From contig CAKTCN010000003.1 of the NCBI GenBank assembly GCA_934539295.1, positions 53,003-117,002 on the forward strand: a stretch of 64,000 bases of DNA, in the 5' to 3' direction. Numbering within the stretch: position 1 is the stretch's first letter; the number at the start of each line of letters is the position of its first letter. Both the position numbers and the translations under genes were made by a program. Source of the stretch: an uncultured Allosphingosinicella sp. (lineage in GTDB: Bacteria; Pseudomonadota; Alphaproteobacteria; Sphingomonadales; Sphingomonadaceae). Under the pieces are notes generated by a model. That model saw only the letters and a list, made by a program, of their open reading frames with translations. It had not been told where the DNA came from and did no database searches. Shown here piece after piece: positions 26,474-35,605 of the stretch.

Positions 26474-27844
26474 TTACGATCCGCCTGCCGCGACGAGTTC
26501 ACGGTGGCGGTGGTCGAGGAATTGATCGAGATTGAGGAGGCCGTCCGCATCGGCATCGGCCCAGGGGTCGCTACGCGTGGGATCGGATCCGTGTCGCCGT
26601 TCCCAGCCATCGTCCATTCCGTCCCGGTCGGCATCGACATAAGGGGCGGCAGGCAGCTGCGCCTCGATCCGCCCCGGCTGCCTGACGATGCGGCCGCGGC
26701 GGGTGCGCACGTCCTCCACGATCCGCCCGTCGATCCGATCGCGCGGAAACGCGCCCGCCCCGGCCAGCACCTTGCGATACGCCTGCTCGGCCGACGCCGC
26801 GCGTACGGTGGCGGGACAGGGCGGCTCCGCCACCAGGGCGGGCTGCAACTGCGGCGACACATGGACGAACCGTCCGTCGAACTTGTTGCCCCACACGAAA
26901 ATGCGCGACATCCCCTTGGACCCGATCAACTCACGCTCGATCCCCGTCGCACGCTCCGCAGTGTTCGGCCCGCTCTTGAAGAAGTTGCCGAGCAGCGAGA
27001 CGGGTGACCCGCCATAGCTTTCCCAGATCTCCGCAAATTGGGAATTGGCATTGTAGAACAGGTTGTTGATCACCTCGACGCAGGATCCGGGCTTGAAGTT
27101 GATGTCCGGGTTCCGGTCTCCGCTGTGCGCGCACAGGTTGAATATGAAGCTTACATTCTGAGGTCCCTTGGGATCGCTGCCCAGGAGGGCGCATTTGTCG
27201 TGCGGCGGGATCGCCTCTGCGAACAGTGACCAGCTGATGGTGATGCGGTCGTTCTCACCATAAGGATTGACCAGCTCGTCGCGCGCCCAGCTGCCGCTGA
27301 CATGGTCCAGGATGACGTTGCGGCTGTTTTCAATCGTGAAGGCATCCTCGCCGGACGGATCGGCACCGATCGCGTCCAGCCGCACCCGCAGGTGCCGGAT
27401 GACGACATCGTGCGTATCCTTGACGATGATCGGCGTACGGCCCTGCCCGTCGTCCGTGTTTGCGACGATGATGCCGCTGCCTGGCGCGGTGTGGCCTGCG
27501 ATGGTGAGGTACGGATGCCGGATCGCGGGCGATCGGCCGGCGAAACGGATGACGCCGTTGACCCGAAAGATGCAGGTTCGCCGCCCTTGCGCTTCCATGC
27601 AGGCGCGCAGCGTGCCCGGACCCTGGTCGGCAAGCGTGTCGACATAGATGATCCGTCCACCCCTGCCTCCGCGGCTGGCTGCGCCGTGGCCGATCGCGCC
27701 GGGAAAGGCGAGCTCGCCCGGCACCGCCCGCGGCGCCGGCGGCTCGGCAGCCTCGCTCGACTGCGAGCAGCCCGACATGCCCCAGAAAGGGGTTGCGACG
27801 ACTGCCGCGGCGAGCAGCGACAGTTTGAGCGAGGTCAGCGGCAT
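26474..27844 (-). CDS. Pectate lyase-like beta-helix lipoprotein (second copy)
   Basis: A 456-residue exported protein with a lipobox (FWGMSGCSQ). The beta-helix domain has GAIGHGAASRGGRGGRIIYV, GPGTLRACMEAQGRRTCIF, TIAGHTAPGSGIIV and NVILDHVSGSWARDELV. The end carries DADRDGMDDGWERRHGSDP and DADADGLLNLDQFLD, calcium-binding thrombospondin 3-like repeats. The architecture matches the protein at 14766-16340. GGTGAGGA precedes the ATG at 27844. It sits inside the operon between the outer-membrane barrel and ugd, which points to work on the nascent or surface polymer, perhaps as a uronate lyase; the catalytic residues were not assigned. Confidence 0.82.
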   Translation of the reverse strand: MPLTSLKLSLLAAAVVATPFWGMSGCSQSSEAAEPPAPRAVPGELAFPGAIGHGAASRGGRGGRIIYVDTLADQGPGTLRACMEAQGRRTCIFRVNGVIRFAGRSPAIRHPYLTIAGHTAPGSGIIVANTDDGQGRTPIIVKDTHDVVIRHLRVRLDAIGADPSGEDAFTIENSRNVILDHVSGSWARDELVNPYGENDRITISWSLFAEAIPPHDKCALLGSDPKGPQNVSFIFNLCAHSGDRNPDINFKPGSCVEVINNLFYNANSQFAEIWESYGGSPVSLLGNFFKSGPNTAERATGIERELIGSKGMSRIFVWGNKFDGRFVHVSPQLQPALVAEPPCPATVRAASAEQAYRKVLAGAGAFPRDRIDGRIVEDVRTRRGRIVRQPGRIEAQLPAAPYVDADRDGMDDGWERRHGSDPTRSDPWADADADGLLNLDQFLDHRHRELVAAGGS

Positions 27845-27863
27845 CGTCCTCACCTGTCCATGC

Positions 27864-29099
27864 CTAGAATTGGAAGCGCAGCTCGACCGCGCCGCGCAGG
27901 CGTTCGAAGCTTTCGGCCGGATTGCTGCTCTTGCGATCGGCAAATCGCGTGGTGGCGGCGATCGCGAAGCGGCGGTTCACGATATACTCCGCCTCGGCAT
28001 AGCCGCCCCAGGTCTCTTCCTCGGTCGTCGTTCCGAGATAGGCAGAGCGGCGGTAGACGGCGCCGATCTGCGCGCGCATGTTGCGGCGGATCTCGTGCTG
28101 GTATCCGAGGCGCACGCGCGTATCCTCACGTGCATAGGCGCCCGATCGCACGGTCGCCGCGTCGCCGTTGAAGACATCGAGCGTGAAGGCGAGCTGCGGG
28201 CGCGGCTGGTAGATCAGCGCCGCCTGCGCCGACACGCCGGTGCGGGATTTGAGCGTCGGATCCTCAGGATTGAACCTGAAGAGTCCGACGCCCGCCTCGC
28301 CCCGCAAGACACCGCCCGGATTGATGTCGATACCCGCCCTGAAGCCGGTTGTGCTGGAATCGCGATTGACGCCGCTTCGGTCGGCCGCCAGCCGGAAATT
28401 GCGATCGTTGACGAAGATCTCGCCGAACGCGCTGCTGAGTTCGGAAAAGGCGTACTTTACCCGGGCGCTCAGCGACAGGCTGTCATGGTCGCGTTCCTCG
28501 TCGACCTGGCTGACATGGTTGAACCGTGCGGCAGTGCCACGGATGCGCGCCCCGATGCGGGTGCCGATCCGTGAATAGGTCGCCTCGCCTCGCGTCACGT
28601 CGATCAGCCTTGGACCGGTCACAGGATCGTTCCGCGCCTCCGGATCGCCGCGCGATTCGACGATGCGTTCCCAGCCGGCGACGGCGTTCACCGAATCCCG
28701 GCCCGAAAGATCGGCCTCCGCCGTCGCGATCGCGTTTGCCGCCGTCGAATCCTCGGTGGTTCGATCAAGAAAGCGTTCGAACCGGGCGCCTGTCGATGCG
28801 GTCAGGCGATAGCTGTCCTTCTCGATCGCCGCGAACACCGTCGGCGCCGCCACCAGCTTCAGATCGTCGACCTTGTTGATGTCGGACGCGTAGATGTTGC
28901 TGTCATATTCCGCCCCCGCCTCCCCGTAGACGAAGATCCGGGCGTCGCCGAGGACCACCGGCGTGCGAGGGTAATCCCGATCGACATTGCCGATGACCGG
29001 CGTTGCGCGGCTGAGATCCTGCGCCCCGCCGTGCGACGCGGGAAGGAGAACGGACAGTAAGGATGCGGATGCCAGGAGAAACCGGTTCGTGCTGCGCAT
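27864..29099 (-). CDS. Outer-membrane beta-barrel protein of the polysaccharide operon
   Basis: A 411-residue protein with a Sec signal (residues 1-26). After a short linker (VIGNVDRDYPRTPVVLGDAR), nearly the whole chain is alternating beta-strand (for example RIFVYGEAGAEYDSNIYASD) and it ends in VELRFQF, the aromatic C-terminus of outer-membrane barrels. It resembles the outer membrane beta-barrel (BBP2-like) proteins found next to polysaccharide export genes in alphaproteobacteria. It may form or assist the export pore together with the Wza-like lipoprotein, whose gene ends 4 bases upstream. Function is otherwise unknown. Confidence 0.75.
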   Translation of the reverse strand: MRSTNRFLLASASLLSVLLPASHGGAQDLSRATPVIGNVDRDYPRTPVVLGDARIFVYGEAGAEYDSNIYASDINKVDDLKLVAAPTVFAAIEKDSYRLTASTGARFERFLDRTTEDSTAANAIATAEADLSGRDSVNAVAGWERIVESRGDPEARNDPVTGPRLIDVTRGEATYSRIGTRIGARIRGTAARFNHVSQVDEERDHDSLSLSARVKYAFSELSSAFGEIFVNDRNFRLAADRSGVNRDSSTTGFRAGIDINPGGVLRGEAGVGLFRFNPEDPTLKSRTGVSAQAALIYQPRPQLAFTLDVFNGDAATVRSGAYAREDTRVRLGYQHEIRRNMRAQIGAVYRRSAYLGTTTEEETWGGYAEAEYIVNRRFAIAATTRFADRKSSNPAESFERLRGAVELRFQF

Positions 29100-29103
29100 C
29101 GGC

Positions 29104-29682
29104 TCAGAACCACTTCTCGAACACGCGGATCGTGTCGCCCGGCTGCACCCATGCCCCTTCATCCGCGCGTGCGGTGACGAGCTTTCCGTCCACCATCCGG
29201 GTGATCGCAACTTCCTTCTGCACCGCGCGATAGGTGTAGCCGCCGGCTGCCGAGACGGCGGCCATCACCGCCATGCCCGGGCGATACTGATATTCCCCCG
29301 GATTGCGCACCTCGCCAGTGACATAGACGGGGCGCAGCTTCACCGGCTGCACGCTGACGCTGGGTGCATTGAGCAATTGCCCCTGCACCAGCCGGCCCGC
29401 AATCGCGCCTTCGAGTTCGCTGGCGGTCAGCCCGTCCGCCCTCACGGCCCCGACCATTGGCAGGGAGACTTCGCCCCGGTCATTGACCGCATAGGCGGTG
29501 GTGGCGGACGCGTCTGCGCCGGCCAGGCCGGGCACCACGATTCGCACCTCGTCGCCGATGCCCAGCCTGAACTCGGGCGCCTGCGTCACCGGCGCCTGCG
29601 GCAGGCCCGAAAGCCCGCTGGAACAGGCCGGCGTCACCACCAGCAGCGCAAGACAGACGTGAAGACAGGGTCGCTTTGCCAT
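29104..29682 (-). CDS. Polysaccharide export protein (Wza/GumB family)
   Basis: A 192-residue lipoprotein (lipobox near VVTPACSSG). The polysaccharide export domain begins at FRLGIGDEVRIVVPGL and includes VNDRGEVSLPMVGAVRADGL. A SLBB-type segment follows: VYVTGEVRNPGEYQYRPGM, then AVSAAGGYTYRAVQ. It ends VQPGDTIRVFEKWF. This is the outer-membrane secretin-like component of Wzx/Wzy-dependent export. It is short, with one SLBB domain, as in GumB rather than full Wza. The ATG at 29682 has GGAGGT 5-6 bases upstream; a GTG at 29694 overlaps that site and is less likely. Confidence 0.9.
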   Translation of the reverse strand: MAKRPCLHVCLALLVVTPACSSGLSGLPQAPVTQAPEFRLGIGDEVRIVVPGLAGADASATTAYAVNDRGEVSLPMVGAVRADGLTASELEGAIAGRLVQGQLLNAPSVSVQPVKLRPVYVTGEVRNPGEYQYRPGMAVMAAVSAAGGYTYRAVQKEVAITRMVDGKLVTARADEGAWVQPGDTIRVFEKWF

Positions 29683-29774
29683 GAAGACCTCCACCAGATG
29701 CGGGGATGATATTCGGGAGCGCGTGGAAGCCGCCTTGCGATTAAGACTATCCGACGACGCCTAAGGGATGCGGG

Positions 29775-30653
29775 CTACCCATTCTGGGTGACGAGCTCGC
29801 TTGCCACCTGCGGGCGTCGCGCGGCGCTGGGGAGCCAGTTGCCGAGGTCCCGGCCGATCAGTCGCTCGAGCGCCTCGATGTCGGTTGCATAATGGTCCTG
29901 CAGGCGGGCGCGCAGGTCCGGGGCAAGTGGCGGGTAGCGGATCTCGCGGGCCAGCAGGGATCGCGCGACCTCGAACGCGGCATGGCCGCGCAACGGTTGC
30001 ACGGCGTCCTTGATCGGGGCCAATGCGCGCCTGATGGACAGCGGGAGGAATTGTTCCGCGCCATCGTTGAAGCGCTGTGCGCCGACATCCTCCCGGTAGT
30101 GACGCGTCACGCCGATATGGTCGCACACGCGGTTCACGGTCCCTTGCGGGTCCTGCTTCACATCCTCGTACAGCAGCACAAGCAACTGGCCGGGCGCAAA
30201 ATGGTCGAACCAGCGTTCGAGGTGCCTGGCGTAAAGGCCATCATCCAGGAAGCGCGGCTGCTCGCTCCTTCCCGGCGTCAGGTAGCGCTCCGGGTCTCCG
30301 GTCACTGTGCCGCGGCGATAGAGCATCTTGTAATCGGAATAGGCGCGGTCAACCGGATTGCGCAGCTGCACGACCAGGGGCGCCCGCCGCAGGCTTGCGG
30401 CCACGCGTGCAGGCGCCAGTGGGTGGGCAAGATAGTCGGCGGACTTCTCTCCCACGACTTGGTGCGGCTCTGCGTCCGCGAAAAAGGTGCGGTAGAAATC
30501 CAATCCGCGATCATATTCCCGGCTGAAGAAATGCGGTTCCGGATCGGGCAGGTATATTTCCGGATGCGCCTGCAACTGGCCGTGGAGCCACGTCGTGGCG
30601 GCTTTCACCGCACCGATGACCAGGAAGGAGGGGAGCGGGGCGGCCGCAGTCAC
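29775..30653 (-). CDS. Sulfotransferase family protein (second of two)
   Basis: A 292-residue protein. FLVIGAVKAATTWLHGQLQA is the PAPS 5'-phosphosulfate loop, PHFFSREYDRGLDFYRTFF follows as in heparan/tyrosine-type sulfotransferases, and VVQLRNPVDRAYSDYKMLYR is the 3'-phosphate-binding motif. VLLYEDVKQDPQGTVNRVCD lies in the C-terminal half. The frame is open upstream through the aminotransferase gene, but the GTG at 30653 overlaps that gene's stop (GTGA) and begins exactly at the fold. It is predicted to sulfate the polysaccharide and differs from the sulfotransferase at 21850-22845, so two positions may be modified. Confidence 0.85.
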   Translation of the reverse strand: MTAAAPLPSFLVIGAVKAATTWLHGQLQAHPEIYLPDPEPHFFSREYDRGLDFYRTFFADAEPHQVVGEKSADYLAHPLAPARVAASLRRAPLVVQLRNPVDRAYSDYKMLYRRGTVTGDPERYLTPGRSEQPRFLDDGLYARHLERWFDHFAPGQLLVLLYEDVKQDPQGTVNRVCDHIGVTRHYREDVGAQRFNDGAEQFLPLSIRRALAPIKDAVQPLRGHAAFEVARSLLAREIRYPPLAPDLRARLQDHYATDIEALERLIGRDLGNWLPSAARRPQVASELVTQNG

Positions 30654-31885
30654 TGCACACGCTCCATGAGGCGGGGCGATCGCAGCAGGCAGTCGCGCAC
30701 CTGTGCACCCATGCGCTGCATCTCTTCGGTGCTCAGTGTGTGATCGACCGGCAGGGTCACGTTCCGCGCGCCGACCATGGCAGCCGCCGGCAGGGGCGCC
30801 GGATTGACGAAGCCCGCACCGGCAAAGGCATGCTCCTGCGACATGTCGGGGCAGGTCCCCGCGGCAGCCGGCACCCCGGCTTCGCCCAGGGCGCGGAGGA
30901 TCTGGGCGCGGTTCAATCCGGTGCCCGGGATCAGAAAGTTGAACTTGTAGAAGGCATGTTCGACATGCTCCGGCGCCTTCGGAAGGACAATGCCCGGCAC
31001 GTCGCCGAGTGCCTCCAGGAGGATCGCCGCATTCGCCCGCCGCTGCGCAAGCCACGCCGGGAGCTTGCCGAGCTGCCTGCGCCCGATTGCGGACTGCAAT
31101 TCGGTCAGCCGGAAGTTCGAACCGAAGCTGTCATGAACGTAGCGGAACATGCCCGGCTGGCTCGGCTGTCGCAGCTTTTCCAGGCTCTTGCCATGGTCCT
31201 TGTAGGCCCAGGCCCGATCATGATGCGCCTCATCCTGCAGCAACAGCATGCCCCCTTCACCTGCCGTGGACATGATCTTGTCGGTGCAGAAGGAAAATGC
31301 CGCCGCGTCGCCGAACGAACCCGCACGGCGACCATGATAAGTCGCGCCATGCGCCTGCGCGCAGTCCTCGATCAGGAACAGTCCGTGCTCCCGCGTGATT
31401 TCCCGAAGCGTTTCCATGTCGCACGGCCACCCGCCGAGGTGGACGCAGATCAGCGCCTTCGTCCTGCGCGTGATCAGGCGATGCGCCGACCGCGGGTCGA
31501 TATTCTGGCTCACCGGATCGATGTCGGCGAAGACCGCAGCCGCGCCTACCGCCGCGACGCAGGAGACGGTGGCGAAGAAGCTTCGCGCGGGCACGATCAC
31601 CTCGTCGCCTGGCCCGACGCCCAAGGCGCGCAGCGCGAGCTCCAGCGCCAGCGTCCCGTTGCCGACGGCGATGGCGAAGGGCGCGCCGCAATAGGCCGCG
31701 AACTCCTCCTCGAACGCCTTGGTCTGTTCGCCGTGAACCAGGGAGTTCACTCGTCCGGTCGAGAGCACGCCGACCGCCGCCTCGATCTCGTCGGGCTCAT
31801 AGCGCGGCCATCTCGACGCGATGGGCGGGTGATCGAGGGGAAAGGTAGCGGGCGGCGTCGCGGGTGCGGTGGCCAGTGCAGTCAT
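30650..31885 (-). CDS. DegT/DnrJ/EryC1/StrS aminotransferase
   Basis: A 411-residue PLP-dependent sugar aminotransferase. Features are GRVNSLVHGEQTKAFEEEFA, AVGNGTLALELALRALGVGP, PARSFFATVSCVAAVGA, FLIEDCAQAHGATYHGR (aspartate that pairs with the PLP ring nitrogen), and SFCTDKIMSTAGEGGMLLL with the PLP lysine. It would convert a 4-keto sugar nucleotide to a 4-amino sugar, following the 4,6-dehydratase encoded just upstream. Two adjacent ATGs exist; the second (31885) is better spaced from GAGGAG. It overlaps the downstream sulfotransferase gene by four bases. Confidence 0.92.
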   Translation of the reverse strand: MTALATAPATPPATFPLDHPPIASRWPRYEPDEIEAAVGVLSTGRVNSLVHGEQTKAFEEEFAAYCGAPFAIAVGNGTLALELALRALGVGPGDEVIVPARSFFATVSCVAAVGAAAVFADIDPVSQNIDPRSAHRLITRRTKALICVHLGGWPCDMETLREITREHGLFLIEDCAQAHGATYHGRRAGSFGDAAAFSFCTDKIMSTAGEGGMLLLQDEAHHDRAWAYKDHGKSLEKLRQPSQPGMFRYVHDSFGSNFRLTELQSAIGRRQLGKLPAWLAQRRANAAILLEALGDVPGIVLPKAPEHVEHAFYKFNFLIPGTGLNRAQILRALGEAGVPAAAGTCPDMSQEHAFAGAGFVNPAPLPAAAMVGARNVTLPVDHTLSTEEMQRMGAQVRDCLLRSPRLMERVQ

Positions 31886-31907
31886 CATCTGCTCCTCATA
31901 CAAGGTA

Positions 31908-34004
31908 TCAGAGCGCGCAGGCGGCGGGCGGATCTGCCTGCGGCTGCGCGAAGGATCCGTCCGCCATCTCCTGGATGGTACGTAGCAAGGCAGGATCCCA
32001 GCCGAGCTGCTTCGGTGCCTCGATCAAGCGGCGCGCAACGGCGCACACGCCCTCGTCGTCGCCGGCCTGTATGCGTGCATGCAGCTGTGCGAAGCCTGCG
32101 ACCAACTGGTCCAGCGGCAAGGGGCAGGGCCGCGCCTCGAACACGCCGGGTATGTTGGACGGCACGCGCTCTTCCGACGCGTCGAACAGCTCCTCGTACA
32201 GCTTCTCCCCGGGGCGCAGGCCGACGAACTTGATCACGTCGTCGTCACTTGGGAGTCCCGCCAGGCGCAGCATGCGTTTGGCGACGTCCACGATCTTCAC
32301 CGGCGAACCCATGTCGAGCACGAAGATTGCCCCGCGGCTGCCGCGGCTCTCCATGGTACGCGCGCTGCTCTGCAGGATCAGTTGCACCGCCTCGTGCACC
32401 GTCATGAAGAAGCGCTCGATATCGGGATGCGTGACGGTGAGCGGCTTGCCGGCGGCGATCTGCTTCTTGAACAGGGGGATGAGCGATCCGCTTGATCCCA
32501 GCACGTTGCCGAACCGCACCGTCATGAACCGCGGACTGTCCGGATCGGTCGCGCCGATGAGGTCGAGCGCCTGGCAATAAAGCTCGCCCAGCCGCTTGGT
32601 GGTGCCCATCATGCCGACCGGATTGACGGCCTTGTCCGTCGACACCTGGATCATCGCGCGCGCGCCGAATTCGCAAACGGCATTGGCGACATTCTGCGTG
32701 CCGATCACGTTGGTGTGGATGCCGTCGCACGGATTGCGCTCCACGATGGGCACGTGCTTCAGCGCCGCGGCGTGGAAGACGAGCTCCGGCCGACGGCGCG
32801 CGAACACCTCGCGCAAGGCTGCCGCCTGGCGGATGGAGCAGAGCTCCGCTTGGAACCGCACGGCCGGGAACAGCTCCCGCACTTCCATGTCGATTGCGTA
32901 GAGATTGTATTCGGCATGATCGAGCAGGATGATCTCGACGGGACCGAAGCTCGCGATCTGGCGGACCAGCTCGCCCCCGATCGTGCCGCCGGCACCGGTC
33001 ACCAGCACACGCCGGCCCGCGATGCTGCGCTCGATCGGCGCCTTGTCCAGCTCGATCGGCGCGCGGCCGAGCAGGTCGGAAAGCGGCAACTGCTCCAGCT
33101 GCAGGGCGCCGCGCTCTTCGTCGCGCCGTTCCCACACGTTGCGGATGCGGTTGATGGTGAGGCCAAGGTCGTTGGCGGCCGGCAGCAGGCGGCTCAGCTC
33201 GCCCTGCGCGCTTTCGAAATTGTCGCGCACGATCACCGCCTGGAGGCGGGTTCCGCCCCGTTCGAGCAGCCTGGCGACAGTCTTCAGGCGTCCGGGCGTT
33301 CCCATCACCGGCACGCCGGCGATGTTGAGACGGCCGATATGCGGCGTCTCGGTCAGGATCGCCGCGACCTCGAATGCGCAGGCCGGGTCGGCGCGGGCAA
33401 GCTCGATGATGGCCCGCGCCCAGTCGAGCTCGCCGACGAGGATCGCCGTCTGGCGAGCCTGCAGGGCACCGGCCGACGCCTTGCGCCGCTTGCGCAACTC
33501 CTCGCGAACGGCCCGGCGAAGGATGCGCATGAAGGCCATGCCGCTTCCCACCAGCAGGATATGTGACAGCATCGTGGGGAGCAGCAATTCCGCGTCGTTG
33601 AACGTGGCCGGCGATGCGAACAACCGCGTCAGCCAGGCAATCGACACCCCGGCGAGCACGGTGGCGACCAGCGACACGCAATCCTCGAACGCCAGGTAGC
33701 GCCAGCTGCGTTGGTAGAGCCGCAGCAGCAGGAAGACGAGGACGGCCACCGACGTGAACCCCGCAACGGCCATGATGCCGTGGGGGAAGGCGGTCACACG
33801 CCCCGCCAGCTGGCTCCCGCCCACCAGCCAAAGCGTGGCCGCGATCACACTTGCATCGAGCCCGACCACGACAAGGAGGCGCGCGGTGGCCGGCATGGCG
33901 CGAAGCCGCAACAGCAGTCGGCTGATGAACGAGCCGTGTTCGGGCATGTCGTCGCCGTCGGCTTCAGGCGCCAATTCGGGTTCGCTGTCGCGGCTGCCGG
34001 ACAT
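31908..34004 (-). CDS. Membrane-anchored nucleotide-sugar 4,6-dehydratase (WbpM/PglF/CapD family)
   Basis: A 698-residue protein. About four transmembrane helices occupy residues 30-165. A CoA-binding-like domain follows (QTAILVGELDWARAIIELAR), then the catalytic short-chain dehydrogenase domain: VLVTGAGGTIGGELVRQIAS (NAD binding), HAAALKHVPIVERNPCDGIH and QVSTDKAVNPVGMMGTTKRL (catalytic region of the large dehydratases). It makes a 4-keto-6-deoxy sugar from UDP-GlcNAc or similar. The ATG at 34004 is set 9 bases from GAGGAG; the ATG at 34013 abuts it. It is the first gene of the minus-strand operon running to 23915. Confidence 0.92.
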   Translation of the reverse strand: MSGSRDSEPELAPEADGDDMPEHGSFISRLLLRLRAMPATARLLVVVGLDASVIAATLWLVGGSQLAGRVTAFPHGIMAVAGFTSVAVLVFLLLRLYQRSWRYLAFEDCVSLVATVLAGVSIAWLTRLFASPATFNDAELLLPTMLSHILLVGSGMAFMRILRRAVREELRKRRKASAGALQARQTAILVGELDWARAIIELARADPACAFEVAAILTETPHIGRLNIAGVPVMGTPGRLKTVARLLERGGTRLQAVIVRDNFESAQGELSRLLPAANDLGLTINRIRNVWERRDEERGALQLEQLPLSDLLGRAPIELDKAPIERSIAGRRVLVTGAGGTIGGELVRQIASFGPVEIILLDHAEYNLYAIDMEVRELFPAVRFQAELCSIRQAAALREVFARRRPELVFHAAALKHVPIVERNPCDGIHTNVIGTQNVANAVCEFGARAMIQVSTDKAVNPVGMMGTTKRLGELYCQALDLIGATDPDSPRFMTVRFGNVLGSSGSLIPLFKKQIAAGKPLTVTHPDIERFFMTVHEAVQLILQSSARTMESRGSRGAIFVLDMGSPVKIVDVAKRMLRLAGLPSDDDVIKFVGLRPGEKLYEELFDASEERVPSNIPGVFEARPCPLPLDQLVAGFAQLHARIQAGDDEGVCAVARRLIEAPKQLGWDPALLRTIQEMADGSFAQPQADPPAACAL

Positions 34005-34423
34005 GATCCGCATCTCCTCGGTCACTCATCTTGTCGTGATAAAAGACGAAGGGTGCCGACGGTGGCCGCCCTTTTGGTTCAGGCGGTACAATGGCAGACT
34101 GGGGCGAAAAACCGTCTCACCAAACAGACACTGTCCGTTATTTCGGCAGTGGTAACGAAGGTGGTAGTCGCGTTTCCCAACTACGTTACTTAGTCGAAAG
34201 CACTTGATCCAAGTACGTGCAACGATCCCCATTCGTATTACTTGGAATTAGTCCCGAACCAGCCATCGCGTTGCCGCCTCCTGTCCATAGGAGTGATGTC
34301 CGCAAGTGCCAGCCCAGGCTCCCGCATCGCAGATATATATGCGCCCGGCATCGAGGCCGTCGCTCTGCGCACCGGCTGAATCATCGCAGGACCTGCAGCC
34401 TGGCATGGTCCGGAAGGGTCGGA
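34005..34423. other. Divergent control region of the two main polysaccharide operons
   Basis: About 420 bases between the dehydratase operon (minus) and the GT4 operon (plus), AT-rich between 34040 and 34260. It contains GTAACG (34152-34157) and GTAGT (34164-34168) mirrored by ACTACGTTAC (34180-34189), a likely operator-type repeat. No coding frame is supported. Confidence 0.5.
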
Positions 34424-35605
34424 ATGAAGATCGTCGTGCTTGCCAGCCTTGCCATGTCGCTCACGCGCTTCCGCGGCAGGCTGATCGCGCAATTGATCGC
34501 CGAAGGGCATGAGGTATTGGCCTGTGCGCCCGACCGGGACGAGGCGGTGGTGGCCGAACTCGCCGCAATGGGCGCCCGTTTCGCTGTCACGCCGATGGCA
34601 CGGGCCGGGCTCAATCCGCTGCAGGATGCGGCGACCCTCCTGCGCTACGTGCGCCTGTTTCTGCGCGAGCGGCCCGACGTCGTCATCGCCTATACGCAAA
34701 AGCCGATCATCTATGGCGGCCTTGCTGCCCGTCTGTTCCCCGGCATCCGCTACCATGTGATCATGAGCGGGCTCGGCTACGTCTACAGCTCCGCTGCCGA
34801 CTCCCGCAGGGTGCTGCGCAGGCTGGTGAGCCACCTCTACCGCGCGGGCGTGAAGCAGGCTCGGACCATCTTCGTCTTCAACGGGGATGACCGTCGACTG
34901 ATGCTGCAACAGGGGATCATCGATCCCAGCCAGAACGTGGTCCAGGTCCCCGGGTCGGGAATCGACACCGACCATTATGCCTACCAGCCACTGCCCATGG
35001 GACCGCCGACCTTCCTGATGACTGCGCGGCTCATGCAGGACAAGGGAGTGGGTGAGTATATCGAGGCGGCGAGAGCCGTGCGGCGCATCATTCCCGATGC
35101 GCGCTTCCTGCTGCTCGGCCGGCCCGAAAATGAGAACCCCACCGGCTATTCGGCGGCCCAGGTCGAGGCATGGGGAAAGGCCGGCCTGATCGAGCATATC
35201 GATGAGACGCGTGACGTCCGGCCATATCTCGCCATGTCGCACGCGTTCGTTCTGCCGTCTTACTATCGCGAAGGACTTCCGCGCACGATCCTGGAGGCAT
35301 TGTCGGTCGGGCGGCCCGTAATCACCTGCGATCTTCCGGGCTGCCGGGACGCGGTAACGCCCGGCGAGAATGGCTGGCTGGTGCTGCCCCGCTCGCCCGG
35401 CGCTCTGACCGACGCGATGATGCAGGCAGCCACGGATCGCTGCGGGCTCGATCGGATGAGCCGCAACGCGCGCGCCCTCGCCTGCGATCGCTACGACGTG
35501 CGCAAGGTCAATGCGCAGCTGATCGACGCGATGGCGCTTGATGCAGAACCCGTGGCTCCGCCGACAGGATCACCGCAGGCCGTGACCATGGAGCCCGCGG
35601 CATGA
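34424..35605 (+). CDS. Glycosyltransferase family 4
   Basis: A 393-residue GT-B enzyme. The N-terminal half has MKIVVLASLAMSLTRFRGRL, PDVVIAYTQKPIIYGGLAAR and YHVIMSGLGYVYSS, typical of the PglA/CapM-like branch that acts early in repeat-unit assembly. The donor half has FLMTARLMQDKGVGEYIEAA, then SYYREGLPRTILEALSVGRP with the GT4 motif. GGAAGGG lies about 6 bases before the ATG; the frame is open further upstream without coding character. Its stop overlaps the ATG of the priming transferase gene (ATGA), indicating coupled translation. Confidence 0.9.
   Translation: MKIVVLASLAMSLTRFRGRLIAQLIAEGHEVLACAPDRDEAVVAELAAMGARFAVTPMARAGLNPLQDAATLLRYVRLFLRERPDVVIAYTQKPIIYGGLAARLFPGIRYHVIMSGLGYVYSSAADSRRVLRRLVSHLYRAGVKQARTIFVFNGDDRRLMLQQGIIDPSQNVVQVPGSGIDTDHYAYQPLPMGPPTFLMTARLMQDKGVGEYIEAARAVRRIIPDARFLLLGRPENENPTGYSAAQVEAWGKAGLIEHIDETRDVRPYLAMSHAFVLPSYYREGLPRTILEALSVGRPVITCDLPGCRDAVTPGENGWLVLPRSPGALTDAMMQAATDRCGLDRMSRNARALACDRYDVRKVNAQLIDAMALDAEPVAPPTGSPQAVTMEPAA

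Noticed and set aside
30654..31055. N-terminal extension of the second sulfotransferase frame
   Set aside because: It lies inside the aminotransferase gene; the GTG at 30653 matches the start of the fold and overlaps the stop by four bases.
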